Shown here one piece after another: positions 8,514-13,932 of a DNA stretch of 13,932 nucleotides; positions within the stretch are counted from its first letter, which is position 1; the number at the start of each line of letters is the position of its first letter. The position numbers and the translations under genes were made by a program. This DNA is from Glomus cerebriforme (Eukaryota; Glomeromycota; Glomeromycetes; Glomerales; Glomeraceae), in contig QKYT01001375.1 in assembly GCA_003550305.1 (NCBI GenBank), positions 1 through 13,932 on the forward strand, in the 5' to 3' direction. The notes beneath the pieces were generated by a model, which did no database searches, was not told the DNA's origin, and worked only from the letters and a program-made list of their open reading frames with translations.

Positions 8514-8581
8514 CAAGGAAAACCAGTCAGATAGTTGAGTATCTCCTAACTGGCTGGTTGGTTTAGATTAAGAACTTCCTT
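8514..8581. repeat. Imperfect hairpin with a GC-richer stem
   Basis: The left arm at 8521-8539 (AACCAGTCAGATAGTTGAG) pairs with 8543-8559 (CTCCTAACTGGCTGGTT) around a 3-base TAT loop. There is one G-U, one mismatch and a two-base bulge. Outside it AAGGAA (about 8515-8520) can pair with TTCCTT (about 8575-8580), leaving a one-sided internal loop. It stands out because its GC content is far above that of the flanks. It could be an RNA structure, a short-interspersed-element piece or a DNA fold-back. Confidence 0.7.
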
Positions 8582-8812
8582 TTTTACTCTCTTTACTTAT
8601 TTTAAAAATCCAGTAACTCTAAGTATACCAAAAAGCCTAAAGTTGCAGTTGAAATACCAAAGAATAGCCATAAAACATTAAAACCTGAAATCCACTTTTC
8701 CTAAAAAAAGATAATTAAAGATAAACGATGGGATATTATGGTATTGATAAAATGAAACTTTAGAATGTAATGATGGAAAAATCAAAGAAAGAAACAGTTT
8801 TATTAACAGAAA

Positions 8813-9028
8813 ATGGGAAACAAAATACATAAAGCAGAAAAAATAGAAGATGCAGTGGTCATATTAGACCTTTTAAACAGTAAAGACAAAAGAATCTACA
8901 GATAATACAAATATACAATCTGTGCAAGAACAAGAAAGCAACTACTAAAATTAAATAAATGGATGAACAAAGAATTGATGAAGACTAAAGAAATCATTGA
9001 GAATGAAAACTTCAATGAAAAGGAATGA
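8813..9028 (+). pseudogene. Lysine-rich broken reading frame, family unknown
   Basis: From the ATG at 8813 one frame runs 71 sense codons with a single internal stop (TAA at 8903-8905) before TGA at 9026-9028. The product has helical, protein-like segments (IEDAVVILDLLNSKDKRIYR; ARTRKQLLKLNKWMNKELMK) that look less random than the surrounding A-rich frames. Purine-rich sequence with many K, E and N codons continues to about 9470 but breaks up in every frame. I recognise no family. It may be a decayed gene or simply a purine-rich stretch that favours open frames. Confidence 0.3.
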
Positions 9029-10797
9029 GGAGAAAATACATAGGAAAAAATGAAAAGAACAATTTGAGAAAAGTGTATAATGAAGAAAATTATAATAAGA
9101 GAATAAGAAAGTATTAGGACAATTGGGGATCACTTATGAAGTGTGAAAAAAAGTGAGAATTAATGAGATAACGAATGCAATAATTGAATACAAAAAATAA
9201 ACGAAAAAAGGAACAAGCCAAGAAATAAAATGGGAGGATAATTTAAAGTTAAGTTCTAATGATGTCAATTGTATGAAAACTAGTTACGAATAGAAAAAAA
9301 ATGATGATGTAAATTAGAATAAAACAACAAAAAGAAACAAACATGAATAATGAAATAAAATAGAAAAGGTTAATGAAAGAATATAAGAAAAGTTAGAAAA
9401 TGAATATTAAACAATGGTGGAAATTGTTAATAGGATCGGACAAAAAAATAATAAATTAATTTAGATTAGTTAAAATAGAATAGATTAGAGACATTTAATT
9501 AAACTGAAAACTTTTATTTTAATTTTTAGAATAATCAAATGAACAATTAATAATTGCGAAAAAACATTTATTTACTGTATTTAATAGAAAAACAATAAAA
9601 TAAACTTTTTATTATTTAATATAAATTAATTACTATTTTATCATATTAAATATTATTTTGTGGATCGATTCAGTCGACAATTTTAATGAATAATCCATAT
9701 CAGAAAGATAAATGAATAAGCATGGGATAATTTTAAGTGTTATATTTGTTATTTCAACATAAGTCAAAGCTATAGTTGTAGAAAAATGGGTTATGCCTTA
9801 CTTTCAATATTCTTTATGGTGGATGGAAGGGGATAGTTTACTACATTTTTCACATTGTTTAGTGTCTTGAGACGATATAATATTGGAGATTTCATTTTTA
9901 CTTTATTAATAATATCATATAAGAAATTATAAATCATTTTAGCGTGATGTGATTACTATATTTAAATAATCGAATATCATGTATAAATGATAAAACTAAT
10001 TTTTATTTTTTAAGAAAATTGTAGAATTTTTATAACTTACAAAACTTATAATAGAAATTAAAATCGGGATAATATTATGGTCAATAATTTTTGTATTTTG
10101 CCGGCGAAAGTGGACTCCATTGCCATTGAAATAAGTTGGATATTTCAAGAAGTATATTTAACTTGTCTTTTTAGATGTTCCTCAACATTAATGCCCATGG
10201 AGATTATTGTATTTCGGCATTACTCTAATAGATAATAACAAAGCAAATTTTGTTGTTTAACAATTCCCATTCTTCAGATGAAATACTTAGTAGCCTTTAA
10301 GGCCAATGATTTATATAATCATCACGTACTAGTAGCAATGTAATTAAACCTCCAAGTATTTAATTGCATAATTTAACGGAACTGTCCTCGCTTTCTTACG
10401 GAACACATTATATTAAAAAATTTTAATTATTTTTAGAAATACAATTAATCCTCCAAGACTTCCTACTGCTTATTTGATGAAAACTGTCTATAGAACGTTA
10501 ATATTTCCACCACTTCCTACCTAAAGTTCATATGTTTTTTATATGATATTAATTAGTAATTAATAAAAGTAAAAAAATCAATATTTATTTAAACAAATAA
10601 AAATTACAATATTTATTGAGATAATTAGATAAATACTTCGTTTTGATATAAAAGTACAGTATATCAATACTGAGAATAAATTTCTCCTAAATGAACCATC
10701 CATTACCACAAATTTAGCTTTTTTCGTTCCATTAGGTTATAAATATCAATTACACAAATGCATTTGTAAATATCGCAATTTGATACAAAAAATGTTG
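9029..10797. other. AT-rich stretch without a supported gene
   Basis: The first ~450 bases are A- and G-rich on the plus strand. The rest is mixed AT-rich DNA with no long frame. Short minus-strand pieces such as the ~30-codon frame with a CxxC pair around 9820-9895 are too short to call. I see no RNA gene or clear transposon end. Confidence 0.55.
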
Positions 10798-12269
10798 TTA
10801 AATTCTTAATATTTCTGGTAAAAAAAAAAGAAAAAGATCCAAATATCCTACCCGCGACTTTAATCCAAAATTTATATAATTAACAATAGTTAGTTCATAT
10901 TGATAATTTTTCCTTGGGTGATAATTTAAATTTATTCAAGATGATTTCATCAATGTATATTGTTTGCAAGCTGATCTAATCCAAATGGTGTAATTCCATT
11001 CGTGCTCTTCTGAATGTGTTTCCCCTTATTTACCAAATCTCAATATATATAATATTTCGCTGTTTTTCGTATGATCGATTTTACTAATTTTACCATAATT
11101 CCATGGGAAATTAGGCTGGTAAACTGGGTCCGAACATGGAACTATTGGGCGAGCGAAAATTAAGAAGATACATATCCAGGATCCGCTTTATTAACTCATT
11201 AGATGTTGAACTAAATCACGCGTTTTTCTAAGGAAATGAAAATATTTCTATCTTCCTCCAAGTCCAAAAATTCTCATACCTCCAGTCCTCCGCAAAAATT
11301 GTTTAATATAATAATGAAATTGCTTTGTAGGATTATCTGTAAGCTGAGTAATTTTTTTTTCAATTAATAACTGATATAAACGGATCATTCTGCCTGAACC
11401 ATAATGTGATCCTGAAACGCTAGAAACGTTGATTTACAGAATATTTAGTGTTTATACATCTTGTAAAGCATTTAATATTCCATACAGCGCTATTAATGTT
11501 TCTTCTATGACATGTTCTAGATCTTATTATGGTTGCCCAGATATTTTTTTTACGCGCATCATACTATCGATCGTGAAAATAACTCTAATTTTGGTCATAA
11601 TAATCAACTGCTTCATCCCATAACTTTTAACATGATGATTGATAAAAATATTATTGGAGATTAATGATTTTGGTTCAACTTTTAGGAATTTTAATAATAA
11701 TAATGGCATTTTGTATTTCATCATTTTTATTATTAATCTCCGGGAAAGATGATAAACACTGGATTCTCTTCTATTAAATTAGCGACTCAAGTTGTTTCTT
11801 ATTATAAATTATGTGTTAATTGAGAAATGGGAACAAGATTATCATACAGCTATCTTCTGATACAAATTATTCATCCAATTGCCAACTTTCTATTTTTGTA
11901 AAATATAAATTGCTAAACTAAATTTTGAAATGTATTAGTTAAATTATATGCACAGAATAAATAAAGTTTCAAAACATCAATTTGTGTTTGAGTGGCTAAA
12001 CTGATATAATTGGCCACCGATTAAAGATTCACTTGCAACAAATCACCACACACACAATTAATATGGTTCATCTCATCATCTGTATATTCTAAAAAAGATT
12101 CTACAATCTTCAATAGCAAGTTAGCATTAATGATTTCGACAACTGGAAAATTGATACACTTATACTGCATAGCTACAGGTGAAAAGTTATTATTGATCTT
12201 TCCTGCTTGTATATATACAGTATACTGTATATATATATATATTGAAATATAAAACATTTTATCCCACAT
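10798..12269 (-). pseudogene. Probable decayed gene of unknown family
   Basis: On the minus strand a chain of protein-like segments runs in order through changing frames. 12269 to about 11915 has one internal stop at 12023-12021 (pieces: EIINANLLLKIVESFLEYTD, HINCVCGDLLQVNL, QTQIDVLKLYLF). 11724-11248 is one frame with four internal stops (VIEETLIALYGILNALQDV, GSGRMIRLYQLLIEKKITQL, RRTGGMRIFGLGGR). About 11190-10950 has three internal stops (MVKLVKSIIRKTAKYYIY, NGITPFGLDQLANNIH). A last piece ends at 10798 (YELTIVNYINFGLKSRVGYL). The first part faintly recalls PIF1-like helicases, where a DE-SM-ANLL motif precedes GDLLQLPP, but the helicase residues are mostly gone and later parts do not follow that family. 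It may be one gene or two; only a translated search can tell. Confidence 0.4.
12210..12235. repeat. 26-base perfect palindrome centred on ACAGTATACTGT
   Basis: The palindrome is exact over 26 bases, with TATATATACAGTA mirrored around 12222/12223, and continues into a TA run to about 12241. The core TACAGTAT or its complement also occurs elsewhere (for example near 7449, 7551, 8181 and 10656), mostly in AT-rich spacers. Confidence 0.85.
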
Positions 12270-12399
12270 ACATTATAAAAAAAAAATTGATATATTTATA
12301 TTATTTATGCAATAATAAAAATTCTACACTGAGATAATTTACAGATAAATGAAAAATACAGAAATACAGAAGCACAGCCAACAGAATGTTTACTTATAA

Positions 12400-13684
12400 T
12401 CATGGGATGATTAATATCTCATTATCAATCATATAAACAGTAAATTTAATGCATTCCACATTGTACTTAATATTCACTAAGGTGATATTTCTGAATATTA
12501 ATCGCAGTTGGAGTTGAATCACCATCATGGTAGAAATTAACCAAGTAAATTCTCATATCAAAGTATTCAGCATATCTTTCAGTCTGTTCTACTGGATCTT
12601 CAAATTTGGTTGCAGAAATTTTTTCAGCTTTGAACTCATTGCTACCCAATTTTTGTTAACTTTAGTTATCATCAAATAAAGAGCTTCATGAGCCCAGATT
12701 TTTACTTTGAACAAGCAATTCATTGATGCTGGTAGTAATCCATTTATAGCACAGAAAACTTGAAAGGCTTTTTCTGATGGGTCATGTAGGTTCTTACTTG
12801 TGCATTTATGATCGTTGCCAGTGTGATAATGTGTAATGCATGTATTAACAAGAAGAGAGGTCTATCACGTTTTGTATTGGCAAAAATTTCCTTTGCAGCA
12901 GACCATTTGGAAGATAACATGAAAAATGACATTGCTAGTGAAAGAAACTTTGTTTGTGAAAACTCCTTCTCATTTCTTTTTGATTAAGGGGACAAGAATG
13001 CCAATATTGAGTAAAATATTTGTCAATCTCACTAAGATTAGATAAATCCATTTCCCAAGATTCATCTTTAATTGTGAGGCCATGGATATGGGATAAGTTA
13101 GTTTGATCCATATTTCACAATAAATCCTTAATCTTTTTATGGGTCCCATTGATGTTCAAGGTTCTCTTTTAATATAAGGCTTCATGTGGCTGATGAGTCC
13201 TCCCAAAAATTGTGAAAAAGCCTCAATAGAATCATAAAAGATGCTGGATGTCCGAAGGATTTGCATGCTATGATGGACTGCAAATCCTTTGGGATACTCT
13301 CATCAAAAAACTTTTCATATAAGAGAAAGAGTTTGCCTATCTCTTCAAATGTGAAGAATGGTATCAGGAGGAAGGTGGCTTTGCTAAAAGGAGATCCAAG
13401 TGGGTTTTCATTATTATCGCTCAGCAAATCTAAGGATCGCTAAGGTTTGCTTCGAGGTCTTTTTTGATTTCACACAATAATTTGAAAATACACTGGAATT
13501 CATCTATAAGAAGATATAAACGATCTTTCAGTGAATCCATGTATTTATTGATCTCTAATTTATCAATGATTTTTCCAAAAAGGCGATGTGATAAATAATT
13601 GAATAATCCTGCCTGTTCCCCATATCGAATCCTGTGCCCTTTTAAGTCAATCATCACAGGAACTATGTTATCCTTAATGAGTCC
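12400..13684 (-). pseudogene. Decayed Crinkler-like P-loop NTPase plus PD-(D/E)XK-type nuclease gene, 5' part missing
   Basis: Minus-strand segments in order: 13684-13430 (IVPVMIDLK, AGLFNYLSH, Walker-B-like LYLLIDEFQCIF); about 13436-13182 in another frame (SPFSKATF, FFTFEEIGKLF, GHPASFMILLRLFHNF), then an in-frame TGA followed by LILKENLEHQWDP; 13111-12945 (IHGLTIKDESWEMDLSNL); 12932-12744; about 12857-12650 (AFQVFCAINGLLPASMNCLF); 12649-12467 (NEFKAEKI, EQTERYAEYFDMRIYLVNFY, DGDSTPTAINI); and a last shift to KYNVECIKFTV ending at 12400. From memory this is the domain order of the large Rhizophagus Crinkler-type family, an AAA-like NTPase followed by a restriction-endonuclease-fold domain. 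The E-x-K of the nuclease site survives, but the expected upstream Asp appears as Tyr (ALYLMIT). At least four frameshifts and one stop make it dead. No Walker A is present, because repeats replace the sequence beyond 13690. Confidence 0.8.
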
Positions 13685-13709
13685 CTATGAAAAATATTCA
13701 TAGAGATTA

Positions 13710-13767
13710 TATGCAGAAAACGTACACTATTATTTTTCTATGTTTTCTGTATGTTTTCCTGTGCATA
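13710..13767. repeat. Imperfect inverted repeat next to the decayed NTPase/nuclease gene
   Basis: TATGCAGAAAACGTAC (13710-13725) pairs with GTATGTTTTCCTGTGCATA (13749-13767), with one G-U and a three-base bulge, around a 23-base T-rich loop. A further related word, CGTGCAGAAAAGGTGC, follows at about 13771. Confidence 0.6.
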
Positions 13768-13827
13768 AAACGTGCAGAAAAGGTGCCAGAAAATGAAACC
13801 ATCCTTATTTTAAAAACTTATAAAAAC

Positions 13828-13932
13828 ATAATGAAATTTGCACGTTTATTTAACATTAACTGTACATTTACTTAATAAAATTTGCACGTTCGTTCAATAC
13901 GAAAACTGTACATTTACTTAATAAAATTTGCA
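13828..13932 (+). repeat. 46-bp tandem repeat running off the window end
   Basis: A partial degenerate unit (about 13828-13857, AAATTTGCACGTTTATTTAAC) is followed by a full unit (13858-13903) and a partial one (13904-13932). The first 29 bases of the last two units, from AACTGTACATTTACTTAATA through AAATTTGCA, are identical. The array very likely continues beyond the window. Confidence 0.85.

Noticed and set aside
8551..8567. tRNA gene suggested by an A-box-like word
   Set aside because: No matching B box (GGTTCRANNCC) or acceptor stem nearby; kept only as a hairpin.
8951..9133. 60-codon minus-strand frame
   Set aside because: Phe/Leu/Ser-rich antisense shadow of the purine-rich stretch.
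9820..9895. Minus-strand piece with CEKC, resembling half a zinc ribbon
   Set aside because: Under 35 codons, only one CxxC pair, stops on both sides.
11429..11623. 64-codon plus-strand frame
   Set aside because: Antisense to the chain of minus-strand segments, which look more protein-like and continue on both sides.
13261..13443. 60-codon plus-strand frame
   Set aside because: Antisense to the recognisable NTPase segment of the decayed Crinkler-type gene.
13687..13875. 62-codon plus-strand frame
   Set aside because: Overlaps the inverted repeat and tandem repeat; composition follows the repeats and no family is recognised.

Overview
The window looks like nuclear DNA of an arbuscular mycorrhizal fungus (Glomeromycotina, most like Rhizophagus). 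It is extremely AT-rich and full of homopolymer runs. Its one intact gene is a BTB-BACK-TLD protein with a short GT-AG intron, a family strongly expanded in Rhizophagus. It also carries a decayed Crinkler-type NTPase/nuclease gene of the kind common in that genus. The organism call is inference from gene families and composition; no search was run.

Layout. 1-960: two copies of a ~0.5 kb direct repeat, each carrying several inverted repeats, with a 50-55 bp minisatellite inside the first copy. 1045-1285: a pyrimidine-rich tract. 1286-2170: non-coding. 2171-3660 (minus): a decayed BTB-BACK-TLD paralogue with a premature stop and several frameshifts. 3661-5013: AT-rich spacer. 5014-6488 (minus): the intact two-exon BTB-BACK-TLD gene (461 aa). 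6489-8812: non-coding, with poly(A)/poly(T) tracts, a diverged repeat pair and an imperfect hairpin near 8520. 8813-9028 (plus): a lysine-rich broken reading frame. 9029-10797: non-coding AT-rich DNA. 10798-12269 (minus): scattered open segments in changing frames, probably a decayed gene of unknown family. 12400-13684 (minus): a decayed Crinkler-like NTPase plus PD-(D/E)XK-type nuclease gene without its 5' part. 13690-13932: an inverted repeat followed by a 46-bp tandem repeat that runs off the window.

How it fits together. Nothing here is an operon or an obvious multi-gene system. The picture is a fast-turnover region: one live member of an expanded signalling or adaptor family beside its dead tandem copy, a dead effector-like gene, and hairpin-forming tandem repeats at both ends. 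The least explained parts are the nested hairpin repeat at 1-960 and the unassigned decayed gene at 10798-12269.
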